Source: Lentimicrobium sp. L6 (GTDB taxonomy: Bacteria; Bacteroidota; Bacteroidia; Bacteroidales; UBA12170). Taken from it: a stretch of DNA of 64,000 nucleotides. Both the position numbers and the translations under genes were made by a program. The stretch's first letter is position 1, and each line of letters opens with the position of its first letter. The stretch is taken from contig NZ_JABKCA010000003.1 of NCBI RefSeq assembly GCF_013166655.1, forward strand, positions 1 to 64,000. Direction: 5' to 3'. Below, in pieces: positions 42,565 through 52,144 of this stretch. The notes beneath the pieces were generated by a model. It did no database searches and was not told the origin of the DNA. It was given only the letters and a program-made list of their open reading frames with translations.

Positions 42565-43677
42565 TTATGAATTTAAAGGGCTAATAACTTGATTTTCGAT
42601 ACTAAAGATTTTATGATCCATAGAATTATGTTCGAAAATATGCTCGATTCTTTCTTTCTGGGTATCAGTAATAAATACTTGCCCAAACTCTTCCTCATTA
42701 ACTAATTTAATGATTTGCTCTACTCTTTGGCTGTCTAATTTATCGAAGATATCATCGAGTAAAAGAATGGGTTTTTGCTTTTTAATTTGGCGCATATATT
42801 CAAACTGAGCCAATTTGATGGCTATCACATATGACTTTTGTTGGCCTTGTGAACCATATTTTTTAATAGGGTAGGAGGAAATGGTAAATTCTAAATCATC
42901 TTTATGAATTCCAACAGATGTATATCGAATGGCTTGGTCTTTTCTCAAATTTTCTTTGAGTAAGAGGGAGAGTTCATTTTGATGAAGCTGTGAATTATAT
43001 TTAATGCCCACCTCTTCCTTTCCATCGCTTATAAAACTAAAATATTTCTGAAATATAGGGCGAAAATCTTCAATAAATTGAGCTCTGACTTCAAAAATTT
43101 GACTCCCCAAATCGTTTAATTTATGATCCCACATTTCTAATAGATCGGCATCAAAACTTCTGTTCTCGGCAAAGCTTTTGAGCAATGCATTTCTTTGTTG
43201 TAAGGCCTTATTATAATTGAGGAGGTTGGTGAGGTAGAGTCCGTTAAATTGTGATATCACACCATCTAAATACTTTCTTCTCACATCGCTATGGTTGTTG
43301 ATGAGGTCTCTATCGTAAGGTGAGATCATGACGAGTGGTAAGAGTCCGATATGGTCGGCCAAGCGATCATATTCTTTGTCATTGAGTTTGAACTGCTTTT
43401 TCTTATTGGGTTTAAGTACGCATTGTACCTTATCGTTAGAGCCATTTTGCTGTTCATAATATCCATGTATGGCAAAGAAATCCTGAGTATGACGTATGTT
43501 TTGAGAATCTATAGGATTAAAATAGCTCTTGCAAAATGATAAATAATAGATAGCATCCAAAATATTGGTTTTGCCCACGCCATTATTCCCAATAAAGCAA
43601 TTTATCTTAGGAGAAAAGGAGATATCTCCCTCCGTATAGTTTTTGAAGTTTGTGAATTTCAGTTGTTTAAGGTGCAT
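42565..43677 (-). CDS. recF: DNA replication/repair protein RecF
   Basis: A 370-aa SMC-like ATPase that loads RecA at gaps with RecO and RecR. It begins MHLKQLKFTNFKNYTEGDISFSP. Walker A is GNNGVGKTN at about residues 30-38, the ABC-type signature is in KKYGSQGQQKSYVIAIKLAQ, and Walker B is PILLLDDIFDKLD. Length is normal. It heads an operon with the DUF721 gene. Confidence 0.96.
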   Translation of the reverse strand: MHLKQLKFTNFKNYTEGDISFSPKINCFIGNNGVGKTNILDAIYYLSFCKSYFNPIDSQNIRHTQDFFAIHGYYEQQNGSNDKVQCVLKPNKKKQFKLNDKEYDRLADHIGLLPLVMISPYDRDLINNHSDVRRKYLDGVISQFNGLYLTNLLNYNKALQQRNALLKSFAENRSFDADLLEMWDHKLNDLGSQIFEVRAQFIEDFRPIFQKYFSFISDGKEEVGIKYNSQLHQNELSLLLKENLRKDQAIRYTSVGIHKDDLEFTISSYPIKKYGSQGQQKSYVIAIKLAQFEYMRQIKKQKPILLLDDIFDKLDSQRVEQIIKLVNEEEFGQVFITDTQKERIEHIFEHNSMDHKIFSIENQVISPLNS

Positions 43678-43700
43678 GGTTAGGTTTCTTCTTTACCATT

Positions 43701-43708
43701 CAAAGATA
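43701..43708 (-). promoter_or_regulatory. Candidate -7 box (TATCTTTG) for recF
   Basis: A TAnnTTTG match on the minus strand, 23 bases before the recF ATG, with a TTG complement at 43726-43728, 17 bases further upstream. Confidence 0.5.
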
Positions 43709-43751
43709 GAGAAAAATAGCAGCCTCAAGCAATAAAAATATGAAATCAGAA

Positions 43752-43826
43752 TTAGCTGATAATCAATTTATGAGTTTCTTGAAGACCTTCACTATTGCTA
43801 ATTTGAATAAAGTATAATCCAGCAGG
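43752..43826 (-). pseudogene. Remnant of a T9SS type A sorting domain C-terminus
   Basis: Minus-strand codons from 43826 down to a TAA at 43754-43752 read PAGLYFIQISNSE, then THKLIIS and stop. This is the canonical end of a T9SS type A sorting domain (compare SEGLYFIQI...KLVKI in the redoxin at 59288-60097). Nothing before it in frame looks like the rest of the domain; the NlpC/P60 gene ends at 43840 in another frame. It appears to be the last 24 codons of a deleted surface-protein gene. Confidence 0.7.
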
Positions 43827-43839
43827 GTAGAAGAGGAAT

Positions 43840-44598
43840 CTATAAAAAGGTTTTTACCAAGCGCAATTGATGTGAATACTCTCCAATTTCCTTATTAAAT
43901 ATCCCTTGATGATCAAGAGTATCTATTCTTACTTGTCCACTCGCATGAATAATCTCGTTTGGCGAAATAATAATACCCACATGAATAATATTACCCTCCT
44001 CATTATCGAAGAAAGCCAAATCTCCAATTTTAGCCTCCTCTAAAAAATTGAGTACTTCTCCTTGGGTGGCTTGTTGAGCGGCATCTCTAAAGAGTTTAAT
44101 CCCCGCCATTTTGTAAACCATTTGTGTTAAACCTGAGCAATCAATTCCGAATGGCGTTTTTCCGCCCCATAAATATGGAGCATTCAAATAAGTCATGGCC
44201 AGCTTTAAGATTTCTTCAGAATTGGGTTTTGTAATCTCTACTATATCTTCGGGGGCTTCAAAAACCATTGTATTAAGCTTCATTTCTTTTCCAGAAAAGC
44301 TACAAGCTGGAGGAATAATCTGTTGGCCAAAGGGACTAGTGATGTTTGTAATCTCTTTGTTTACAAAATTGTTTTCTTGAGAAGCTAAAAAATCTTCGCT
44401 ATTCATTTCTAATTGCTGTTTAGGATCTATATATCCTTCGTAATTATCGTATGAATTGCGAATAAGAATCCAATTTTTGGTCGTTTTTTCAAGGACTTCA
44501 AAAACATCGCCAAATAATAATTGGGAAATCATTTCACTGGTATCTGATGGATCTTTCCTCATGGGAACTATCGAAAGGTGGCAAAAACCAAAGCTCAT
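43840..44598 (-). CDS. C40 (NlpC/P60) family peptidase with SH3-like domains
   Basis: A 252-aa cell-wall peptidase. N-terminal SH3-like bacterial domains (about 5-125; SIVPMRKDPSDTSEMISQLLFGDVFEVLE) precede an NlpC/P60 catalytic domain from about 130. Cys154 in GIDCSGLTQMVY, His206 in IIHVGI and His218 in EIIHASG form the active site. It resembles the YkfC-type gamma-D-glutamyl-amino acid dipeptidyl-peptidases used in murein peptide recycling. The ATG at 44598 was chosen: the upstream extension to 44787 is low-complexity and overlaps the divergent gene. No signal peptide is evident. Confidence 0.87.
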   Translation of the reverse strand: MSFGFCHLSIVPMRKDPSDTSEMISQLLFGDVFEVLEKTTKNWILIRNSYDNYEGYIDPKQQLEMNSEDFLASQENNFVNKEITNITSPFGQQIIPPACSFSGKEMKLNTMVFEAPEDIVEITKPNSEEILKLAMTYLNAPYLWGGKTPFGIDCSGLTQMVYKMAGIKLFRDAAQQATQGEVLNFLEEAKIGDLAFFDNEEGNIIHVGIIISPNEIIHASGQVRIDTLDHQGIFNKEIGEYSHQLRLVKTFL

Positions 44599-44619
44599 AA
44601 GTTTGTATTTATTGGAATA

Positions 44620-44627
44620 CAAAAATA
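44620..44627 (-). promoter_or_regulatory. Candidate -7 box (TATTTTTG) for the NlpC/P60 gene
   Basis: A TAnnTTTG match on the minus strand, 21 bases before the ATG at 44598; it supports that start over the upstream one. Confidence 0.45.
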
Positions 44628-44747
44628 TACATTTTTCGACCTTCGGCATTCTTTTTTTAAGCATAAGTTTCCAAGTTTTATTGCCTAGCATCTGTTTAGT
44701 GAAATTATTATCTTTACTTTGCACAAATAAGTTATTTGAAAAGGAGA

Positions 44748-46808
44748 ATGAAGAAATTAATATATTTTCTAAGATACAGATATACAATTATCTATAAAGT
44801 AATTTTGTTTTTGGCAGCCATGATAATCATGGTTTATTTCTTTCCAAAAACAGCCCGCTTTAGTTATGATTATAGTCAGGGATACCCTTGGACTTCTCAA
44901 AGCTTGATAGCTCCTTTTGATTTTGCGGTATTGAAAACGCCTCAAGAAGTTGAAAAAGAAAAGGAATTGCTACTGATGGAGGTAATCCCCTATTACAGAT
45001 ATGATGAAAAGATTGGAGACTCTCTAAAGCCAATAATACAAAAGGAATTTGAAATGAAATGGGCAGAGCATTATGGCGCTGCCGAAAAACTAGCCAAGAA
45101 GAAAAGAACCTGGGAATTTATCCATCAGAAATTTTCTTTGCTTGTACAAAAAGGGGTAAGAAGTTCGGTTATTAATAGGAACTCCAATGGTCATGTGAGT
45201 CTTTTAAAAGGAAATCAAGCTACAGTTATTCCTTTGAGTTCGATTTATACACTCTCCACTGCTCAGTATATGCTGGAGCAGGAATTAATAAATGGAGGGA
45301 ATATAGATCAAACCATTGCCAAAGAAATTATTGCGGCTCATTTATTCCAAAATGTTTCCTATGATGAATTAATGACCACCAAAGAGGAAGAGGCCTTATT
45401 ATCCAACTTATCATTATCCTATGGTTTGATACAAAAAGGAGAATTAATAATTGCAGAAGGGGAGTTGGTGACTACGGAAAAGTATCAGATTCTGGAGTCC
45501 CTAAGAGCCGAGTTTGTGAAACAAGTGGGAGGATCTAAAGAGTATATATGGACCACTATTGGTTTGGGGATTCTTATCATCATTGTGTTTTTATCATTGG
45601 CCATCTACTTAAACTTATTCAGACCTTCTATTTTACGTCATTCGAGCCAAATACTCTTGATTTTGGTGAGTATGATGCTTTTTGTGATTCCAGAAAGCCT
45701 TCTCATACAAAATTACCCCGATTATATACTTCTGTTGCCACTCCCACTATTGGCTATTATTATTAGAAGTTTTTTCGATGTGAGAACAGCTATGTTTGTA
45801 TATCTGCTCACAGTAATCATTATTTCATCTTTCATCCCAGATGGATATAATTTTATTTTCCTTCAATTAATTACAGGTATTATCACCATAGTTTCTATTC
45901 ATCGATTAAATAAACGGCGACAGTTTTATCTAACAAGCTTATGGATTTTCCTCTCCTATTCTTTTATATATGTGGCCTTGCTCTTGGTAAGAGATGGGAG
46001 TTTAAATCACATTGAAATTGATACTTTTTACCTTTTAGCCATTAGTGCAGCTTTGTCCTTATTTAGTTATCCCATTATCTATTTATTTGAAAAACTGTTT
46101 GGGCAAATTACGGCACTTACCTTATTGGAGTTATCTGACACTAATAATAAGTTGCTTCGAGATTTGGCTCATAAAGCACCAGGTACTTTTCAGCACAGTC
46201 TTCAGGTAGGAAACCTTTGTGAGGCTGCTTTAATAGAAGTAGGAGGGAATGCACTATTAGTAAGGGCTGGAGCTCTTTATCATGATATTGGGAAAATGTA
46301 TAATCCCATGTATTTTATCGAAAACCAAACCACTCAAGTAAATCCTCACGACGAGTTGAGCTATGAGGAGTCTGCAGAAATTATTATTAGTCATGTGAAA
46401 TATGGGGTTAAGCTGGCAAAAAAGCATCGCCTTCCTGAAATGATTATAGATTTTATAAGAACGCATCATGGAAATAGAAAGGCAGAGTATTTTTATAGAA
46501 TGGCAGTGAAAGAGGAGGGAGTGGAAGAAGTAGACGAGAGTATTTATACTTATCCTGGCCCTATTCCATTCAGTAAAGAAACAGCAGTTTTGATGATGGC
46601 TGATAGTATAGAAGCGGCAAGTAGGAGTATTCCTAAGCCAGATGAGAATATCTTGAGTAATCTAGTTGATCAAATTATCACCGGACAAATGCAATCAGGC
46701 CAATTTGATAATGCTGACATCACCTTAAAAGAAATCAATCAAATCAAGAAAATTTTCAAGAAAATGTTACTTACCATCTATCATATTCGTATTGAATACC
46801 CAGATTAG
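44748..46808 (+). CDS. 7TM-HD phosphohydrolase, PgpH-type c-di-AMP phosphodiesterase
   Basis: A 686-aa membrane protein. An N-terminal helix is followed by a large extracytoplasmic 7TMR-HDED domain (about 45-265; LIAPFDFAVLKTPQEVEKEKELL). About seven transmembrane helices follow (about 270-450), then a cytoplasmic HD domain with TFQHSLQVGNLCEAAL, the metal-binding YHDIGKM (about 511-517) and RTHHGN. PgpH proteins degrade cyclic di-AMP. An AAGGAG sequence 4 bases before the ATG at 44748 fixes the start; an in-frame TTG at 44736 is the alternative. It is divergent from the NlpC/P60 gene. Confidence 0.93.
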   Translation: MKKLIYFLRYRYTIIYKVILFLAAMIIMVYFFPKTARFSYDYSQGYPWTSQSLIAPFDFAVLKTPQEVEKEKELLLMEVIPYYRYDEKIGDSLKPIIQKEFEMKWAEHYGAAEKLAKKKRTWEFIHQKFSLLVQKGVRSSVINRNSNGHVSLLKGNQATVIPLSSIYTLSTAQYMLEQELINGGNIDQTIAKEIIAAHLFQNVSYDELMTTKEEEALLSNLSLSYGLIQKGELIIAEGELVTTEKYQILESLRAEFVKQVGGSKEYIWTTIGLGILIIIVFLSLAIYLNLFRPSILRHSSQILLILVSMMLFVIPESLLIQNYPDYILLLPLPLLAIIIRSFFDVRTAMFVYLLTVIIISSFIPDGYNFIFLQLITGIITIVSIHRLNKRRQFYLTSLWIFLSYSFIYVALLLVRDGSLNHIEIDTFYLLAISAALSLFSYPIIYLFEKLFGQITALTLLELSDTNNKLLRDLAHKAPGTFQHSLQVGNLCEAALIEVGGNALLVRAGALYHDIGKMYNPMYFIENQTTQVNPHDELSYEESAEIIISHVKYGVKLAKKHRLPEMIIDFIRTHHGNRKAEYFYRMAVKEEGVEEVDESIYTYPGPIPFSKETAVLMMADSIEAASRSIPKPDENILSNLVDQIITGQMQSGQFDNADITLKEINQIKKIFKKMLLTIYHIRIEYPD

Positions 46809-46966
46809 ATTCTTTTTTATCATCATTTCCTTATGTTTTATTTTGGTAAGTAAGTGATACTGTTAGCCAGAAACCTTCTTCTCGCTTCTGTTTTCTAAGG
46901 CCACCTTGTTTTTCTTTTTAACATATTGATGTCTATAGGTATAGAAGTAATAATTTCTTTGTTTTT

Positions 46967-46994
46967 CTACCTATGGTCTACCTTAAATCTACCT
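46967..46994 (+). promoter_or_regulatory. Three CTACCT hexamers with 11-bp phasing
   Basis: CTACCT occurs at 46967-46972, 46978-46983 and 46989-46994, an exact 11-bp period, about 67-94 bases before the ATG at 47061. A CTATAGGTATAG stretch precedes it near 46933. Same-face tandem hexamers are typical of OmpR/PhoB-family regulator sites; that is inference. Nothing else was seen in the 252-bp gap 46809-47060. Confidence 0.45.
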
Positions 46995-47060
46995 GTTTAT
47001 TTTGGCCATTGAAGTAATTGAGAGTTTATTTGTGACCTGAAAACAAATAAAATGATTGTC

Positions 47061-49550
47061 ATGAAAAAATGGATTCTATTATTATTGATTACCCAGATGC
47101 TTTTTGGTGTTATTTCCTGTAAGAAAGAAGAAGAACAAGTAAAACCTGAAGTGGAAATTCCACAGGGAGAATCTCCGTTTGTTGCACCAAATGTTATGGA
47201 TGAAAACACACGTGCTATCATTTCTGAGATTGATACCAGCGATTTTACTTTTGTATTTAAAGGAGAATCTGAAATAACAAAAACACTGGAAGTGGGAAGT
47301 ATTTTAGTAGATAGTGCTTCTGAGATGGCTCCATATGGTTATCTAAGAAAAGTAAAAAGCATCAATAGTAAAGATGGAGAGTTAACTATTCAAACTGAGC
47401 AAGCCGTATTAACTGATATTGCAGAAGAAGCCAGCATCAGGTTTAGTACAGGTCAATTGAATAGGAGTCATATTCAAAAAGTAGTCTTTGCTGAAGGTGT
47501 TAACTGGTCTGAGCATAAGGACCCAAATTTTTCAGTTTTTTCATTTGATTACAGAAAATCCATTAGTGGAAGCAATGGTGAATTTGTAATGGAAGGACAT
47601 ACTTCTTTAGATATGGAATTCTTCTTTAATTTCGATTGGGAATGGGTATGGGAATTGGACTGGTCACTGGGCCATCCAGTGGTTAAATTATTTGAAAGTG
47701 GAGTTATTATTGACCAAGCAGCCTCTATTCAAACTCAAGCCACAGGAATTATGGAAATTGATAAGAAAAGGTATTCCCTTGCTAGTTTTTATTTCACACC
47801 ATGGACTTTTATGGTAGGTCCTGTTCCTGTTGTCTTTTATCCTCGCATTGAATTGTTTTTGGAATTAGATGGCAGTGTAACTGCTGAATTTACAGCAGGG
47901 GCTAGCGAAGATTTTCATGCTGAGTTAGGGGTGAGATATACTTTGGAAGATGATTGGAGAGAAATTTCGAATTATACCTATACAACTGACTTCTCAGCGC
48001 CTAATATGAGTATGGATGTTAATTATACTGCTGATATAGGTCCAGAGATATCATTATTGCTTTACGGTGTAGCTGGACCATTTGCTAATGTTACAGCTTT
48101 TGGGCAATTGTCCTCTCATCTTGAAGGAGTGCATGGGTATTGGGATTTGGATTTTATAGTTGGTTCCAGGGCTGAGGTTGGTGTATTAATAGATGTATTG
48201 GGGTTTAGGGAGGATAAAGCTTTTCTTATTGATCTTTTTAGAGATACCTTATTACATTATGATAATGAACCATTTGGGAATGCTATTTATTTAGATAATC
48301 CAATTAATGGTAGTAATTATGCTTTAGGAAATAATATCATGCTAACGGCAAGCTATACAGGTTCTGTGCCCGATCAAGTGGTGTTTAATATCAATGATGA
48401 TGTGGTTTTTCAAGATGATGATGCCCCGTTTGAGTACTTATGGGAGACAGAAGGATTGGAAGCTGGGGCTTATGAAATAAAAGTAAAAGAAATGCTTGGA
48501 GGCGTGAAAATATCTGAGGATGATGCAATGATTAGTCTGCAGCAGGTATTTTGGAGCGAGATTGATTTAAATGATTTGGGAATTGGTGATAACACACGGT
48601 GTACTGATTTTGTTTTCTTTGGGTCAAATGATGCTTGGATGACTACATCAGAACCAGGTGCCGGTAAGCTTTTAAAGACTGTGGATGGCGGTGATACTTG
48701 GCAAGTAATTACAGCGAGTAATTTGGGCATCGAAAAAATGAATATGTTTAATAGCAGTGGTCAAGGATTTTATCTAACCTCTAACCAAAAAGTATATCAT
48801 ACTGCGGATAATGGTTTAGGTTTTGAAGAGTTGGAATATGGAAATGAATTCTATACCCAGCCTACCTTTCAATGGAAAGATATATTTGGAATTGGAACTA
48901 ATTTGGATGGAGAAATAATAGCTGTTGGAAAAGACACTGGTATACCCTATCAATTTGAAATATATCGTGCCAACTCGGCAAGTCATGAGCCCATAAGTGA
49001 TTATGGAATTCCACATCCTAATGAATATGGTTACCCTCCTCAAATTTATACCAGAGGAAATACAGCTATAGTTTACGGTATACAAGATGAAAATGTAGCA
49101 GATAAGAGTTATTATTTAACCTCTAATGATGGTGGACTAAGTTGGATCGATCATGAATTTGGAGGAGTGACTCTTCAGGATATTTTAGAGGATGCCGCTA
49201 TATTAAATGAAGACCAATGGTGGATTGTGGGACAGAATGAAAATGGAGCAGCTTTAGTTCTAATTACAGAAAATGCTGGGCAATCTTGGGAAGTATTAGA
49301 ATTTGATGATATCGATGGTTTCCATTCGGTACATTTTGTAGATGCAAATGAGGGTTATGCAACCATAAATAAGTTGACTAGCAATAAAATGCCTAAGCTT
49401 TATCAAACTCTTGATGGAGGTCATTCTTGGGATCCTGTTTTTGGAGTAGAAAGCATTTATGGAATGGAAAAGGTAAGCTTTATCGGAAATGAACTTGGAG
49501 TTGTAATTGGTCAAGGTCCTATTATTTATAAATTTGGAATTGGCGATTAA
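47061..49550 (+). CDS. Lipoprotein with C-terminal Ycf48/sialidase-like propeller
   Basis: An 829-aa predicted lipoprotein. The signal MKKWILLLLITQMLFGVISC gives a lipidated cysteine at residue 20. The middle (about 50-420) is a beta-rich region of unknown family with IEFLFELD-type strands. A Big/Ig-like segment at about 425-490 has NPINGSNYALGNNIMLTASYTG. The C-terminal third is a Ycf48/BNR-like propeller with repeats such as LLKTVDGGDTWQVI, SNDGGLSWIDHEF, TENAGQSWEVLEF and TLDGGHSWDPVF. It probably sits on the outer membrane. An ATG at 47052 is an alternative start. A phased repeat lies upstream. Confidence 0.82.
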   Translation: MKKWILLLLITQMLFGVISCKKEEEQVKPEVEIPQGESPFVAPNVMDENTRAIISEIDTSDFTFVFKGESEITKTLEVGSILVDSASEMAPYGYLRKVKSINSKDGELTIQTEQAVLTDIAEEASIRFSTGQLNRSHIQKVVFAEGVNWSEHKDPNFSVFSFDYRKSISGSNGEFVMEGHTSLDMEFFFNFDWEWVWELDWSLGHPVVKLFESGVIIDQAASIQTQATGIMEIDKKRYSLASFYFTPWTFMVGPVPVVFYPRIELFLELDGSVTAEFTAGASEDFHAELGVRYTLEDDWREISNYTYTTDFSAPNMSMDVNYTADIGPEISLLLYGVAGPFANVTAFGQLSSHLEGVHGYWDLDFIVGSRAEVGVLIDVLGFREDKAFLIDLFRDTLLHYDNEPFGNAIYLDNPINGSNYALGNNIMLTASYTGSVPDQVVFNINDDVVFQDDDAPFEYLWETEGLEAGAYEIKVKEMLGGVKISEDDAMISLQQVFWSEIDLNDLGIGDNTRCTDFVFFGSNDAWMTTSEPGAGKLLKTVDGGDTWQVITASNLGIEKMNMFNSSGQGFYLTSNQKVYHTADNGLGFEELEYGNEFYTQPTFQWKDIFGIGTNLDGEIIAVGKDTGIPYQFEIYRANSASHEPISDYGIPHPNEYGYPPQIYTRGNTAIVYGIQDENVADKSYYLTSNDGGLSWIDHEFGGVTLQDILEDAAILNEDQWWIVGQNENGAALVLITENAGQSWEVLEFDDIDGFHSVHFVDANEGYATINKLTSNKMPKLYQTLDGGHSWDPVFGVESIYGMEKVSFIGNELGVVIGQGPIIYKFGIGD

Positions 49551-49571
49551 AATTCATAGATAACAGAAAGT

Positions 49572-49606
49572 AAAGGCATTCTTCTGATGGAGGGTGCCTT
49601 TTTAGT
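49572..49606 (+). terminator. Terminator after the Ycf48-like gene
   Basis: An 11-bp stem (49572-49582 with 49591-49601, two G-U pairs) followed by T residues. It overlaps the stop codon of the convergent DUF2851 gene. Confidence 0.75.
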
Positions 49607-50870
49607 TTTTCAGAATCAGCATTCCAACTTTACAATCTAGACATTTCTTAAAATCGCAATAATGGGTTTTAAGCTGTATCATGGCTTGTGATTCCAATGC
49701 GTTCTTTGGCTTTTTTCCAAGCTCAGCAAATTTCTTTGTGATTTGGTTCTTTTCTGCAATAATTTCACTTAAAAACCCTATGGCTCTATCTTCATATTTG
49801 CTTTCGCCTTTGTTTCTTCCATAAACAAATAGAAATGGAATTACAGCATTTATCATTAGGCCCATCCTACTTGCAGCTCCCAGCTTTTTAATTCTTGAGG
49901 AGGATGGGACATCAAATCTATAGTGGGTATCCCAAAAGGCTGAAGCATGAGATTCAAATAATTGGTGGAGTTGCTTGAGTTCCGAAGTTTCCAATATTTT
50001 ACTAAATAAAAAGTCACTTCGGCTCATTAAAAAGGCTAATTGTGCAATTCTAATATCTGGAAAGGCTGCTGGTCGCAACCTCATATATTTCCACAAGTGC
50101 TTTGGCATGGGGACCAACTTGTACTTCTTGCTTAAAAACGCGTATTCTTGTTTTAACTTTTGGTGATATTCACCTTCTTTGACCTCCTCCAATAATCCTG
50201 CTTGCCCAAACAATAGGGCTTCAATTTGAAATAGTTGATCTTTATGTTTTGCCAGAATATTTGGTTGAGTAGAACGTGCTAATATTTGAAAAGGAAGTTG
50301 ATTTATCTTTTGTCCAAAATATCCCGAAATGCTAATGAAAAAGGCCATTTCCCAATCCATTAAGGCGCTTTCTAATAATTCTGAAACCGATGCTGATTTG
50401 TTTTCTAATCGTTCTATCGCCAAGCGTTCCAGCCAGTTGCTCCATTCAAAATCGTTAATACCTTCCAATTGTTGAGCGCATGGAATCCAGTTTTTATTAT
50501 GAAGTAGGTATTCATACTTTTCTAATGAATATGAATCAAATTTACCTTTAAGTTCCAAACATTTTAATTGCTGTTCATCTTGGGTTTTTACTATCTTATC
50601 ACACTCATAAACCACATGAAGGATGGTGTTGTTATATGCTGGGTCTTTTTGATGTTGGTGTCTGTTCCAATCGGAAGATCGGACATGAATTTCTACATTT
50701 CCAACCCAAGTAGTTTCTCCAATATGGATTTTTGCATTAAAAAAATCAGGGCCAGAGTCAGTATTTAGAATACCAGGTTTTATGATATTTATATCTTCTC
50801 CATCGGTTGTAAATAAAGGAGTATGGAATAGTTGATACCTCCATAAATAGTAAAAAAAGGCTTCGGTCAT
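49602..50870 (-). CDS. DUF2851 family protein
   Basis: A 422-aa cytoplasmic protein of the DUF2851 family, which is characteristic of Bacteroidota. It starts MTEAFFYYLWRYQLFHTPLFTTDG. GPDFFNAKIHIGETTWVGNVEIHVRSSDW comes next, a block with a nuclease-like look (Asp, Glu-x-His). Near the C-terminus is a cysteine cluster HYCDFKKCLDCKVG. Function is unknown. The ATG at 50870 was chosen over an in-frame TTG at 50897. Confidence 0.82.
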   Translation of the reverse strand: MTEAFFYYLWRYQLFHTPLFTTDGEDINIIKPGILNTDSGPDFFNAKIHIGETTWVGNVEIHVRSSDWNRHQHQKDPAYNNTILHVVYECDKIVKTQDEQQLKCLELKGKFDSYSLEKYEYLLHNKNWIPCAQQLEGINDFEWSNWLERLAIERLENKSASVSELLESALMDWEMAFFISISGYFGQKINQLPFQILARSTQPNILAKHKDQLFQIEALLFGQAGLLEEVKEGEYHQKLKQEYAFLSKKYKLVPMPKHLWKYMRLRPAAFPDIRIAQLAFLMSRSDFLFSKILETSELKQLHQLFESHASAFWDTHYRFDVPSSSRIKKLGAASRMGLMINAVIPFLFVYGRNKGESKYEDRAIGFLSEIIAEKNQITKKFAELGKKPKNALESQAMIQLKTHYCDFKKCLDCKVGMLILKN

Positions 50871-51051
50871 GACACGTTTAAGTTTAGGGATGACCAAGGT
50901 ACGAAATATTTTTATTTGATTTTAAGAGTTGAAAACGAATATTAGAGGCTTTTTTTGATAAAATAATAAGAAAAGAGGTTGACCATATTCAGCATTAGAA
51001 TTCTTAATCACCTAATATAACTCTTGAACCTTAAATGATAAACCAGTAGAC

Positions 51052-51103
51052 CCTATCATAAATCTTAAATCAAAAAAACCTATCATAAATCATAAATCAT
51101 AAT
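51052..51103. repeat. AT-rich direct repeats (CCTATCATAAATC)
   Basis: CCTATCATAAATC occurs at 51052-51064 and 51079-51091 (27-bp period), followed by a further CATAAATCATAA. It fills part of the 265-bp gap between ftsE and DUF2851. No terminator or frame is evident. Confidence 0.5.
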
Positions 51104-51135
51104 TCAAGATTCGTTAATCTACAATCCTAAATCTA

Positions 51136-51810
51136 TCAGTCTACCTTAATAAGCTCACCTTCGGCGCATTGGTATTTAGTGGAGTCATATTTACCAAATA
51201 GGGAGTAGTCATGTGTAGCCATAAGAACCGCTCTATCTTCCCTACTGATTTGGAAAAGTAAGTCCATAATTTCCTGAGAGGAGATAGGATCTAGGTTTCC
51301 AGTGGGCTCATCTGCAAGTATAAGTAGTGGATCATTAACTAAGGCACGAGCAATACTTAAGCGTTGTTGCTCTCCACCTGAAAGCTGATAGGGCATATTC
51401 TTTCCTTTGTTTTTCAAACCTGTTTTGCTCAAAAGCTCCGCTACCTTGTCTTTCATATGATCTTTGTCTTTCCAACCTGTGGCCTTCATGACAAAAATCA
51501 GGTTTTCCTCTACATTTCTGTCAAATAACAGCTGGAAGTCTTGGAATACAATCCCCAATTTTCTTCTTAAAAATGGAATTTCTTTGTCTTTTATTTGAGG
51601 AAGATCCACATCTGTAACACTAGCTTTCCCTTTTAGAATTGGAACATCTGCATAAAGCGCACGTAATAAACTACTTTTTCCACTCCCCGTTTCGCCAATT
51701 AAATAATTGAATTCTCCAGTTTTAAGTTCGTAGTTCACATTCTTCATTACCAAGCTGTCACCCTGATAAATATCTACTCCTTCTAATCGAATGACGGTTT
51801 TTTGCTTCAT
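51136..51810 (-). CDS. ftsE: Cell division ATP-binding protein FtsE
   Basis: A 224-aa ABC ATPase. Walker A is GETGSGKSS, the Q-loop is VFQDFQLL, the signature is [15 protein letters not shown], Walker B is [13 protein letters not shown] and the switch histidine is in ATHDYSL. The FtsE-typical spacing and [16 protein letters not shown] match. FtsE with FtsX controls murein hydrolases at the septum. FtsX is not adjacent, which is common in this phylum. Related LolD/MacB ATPases are the main alternative, but the Bacteroidota FtsE pattern fits better. Confidence 0.87.
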   Translation of the reverse strand: MKQKTVIRLEGVDIYQGDSLVMKNVNYELKTGEFNYLIGETGSGKSSLLRALYADVPILKGKASVTDVDLPQIKDKEIPFLRRKLGIVFQDFQLLFDRNVEENLIFVMKATGWKDKDHMKDKVAELLSKTGLKNKGKNMPYQLSGGEQQRLSIARALVNDPLLILADEPTGNLDPISSQEIMDLLFQISREDRAVLMATHDYSLFGKYDSTKYQCAEGELIKVD

Positions 51811-51928
51811 GCTATTATTTTGCCGCTAAAATAATGTATTTTCATGAGCCAAATAAAAAATGGGTTCACAAATTACAAAGTGGAGCCATTATTATATTCT
51901 TTTAGCATAAAGATAAGTTTGGATAACT

Positions 51929-52144
51929 TCAAGCTCCATGCTTCAAACTCTTAATCCAAATCTTAAATCTTTTGAATTTACTTGCTGTATTTTTATGGCT
52001 TTGAATGATGTCAGGTTTTTTGAAGACATTATCTGCATTTTCTTCACCAGAAATCTCTTCTGCAAATGGTTTTATACCCTTGTTTTTATTTTTAGAGTAT
52101 TTAGATTCTTGATATTTTAAACTGCAAAACAAACTATTCGACAT
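51929..52144 (-). CDS. Possible small basic hypothetical protein
   Basis: A 71-codon frame starting MSNSLFCSLKYQESKYSKNK and ending FKIWIKSLKHGA. Amino-acid composition is protein-like (Lys, Ser and Asn rich, with an acidic EEISGEENAD patch). No family is recognised. The frame is open upstream to 52207 with another possible start. It may be real or chance. Confidence 0.35.
   Translation of the reverse strand: MSNSLFCSLKYQESKYSKNKNKGIKPFAEEISGEENADNVFKKPDIIQSHKNTASKFKRFKIWIKSLKHGA

Noticed and set aside
51052-51130. AT-rich tandem words considered as CRISPR or origin iterons
   Set aside because: Units are too short and irregular for CRISPR, there are no spacers or cas genes, and no replication initiator gene is nearby.
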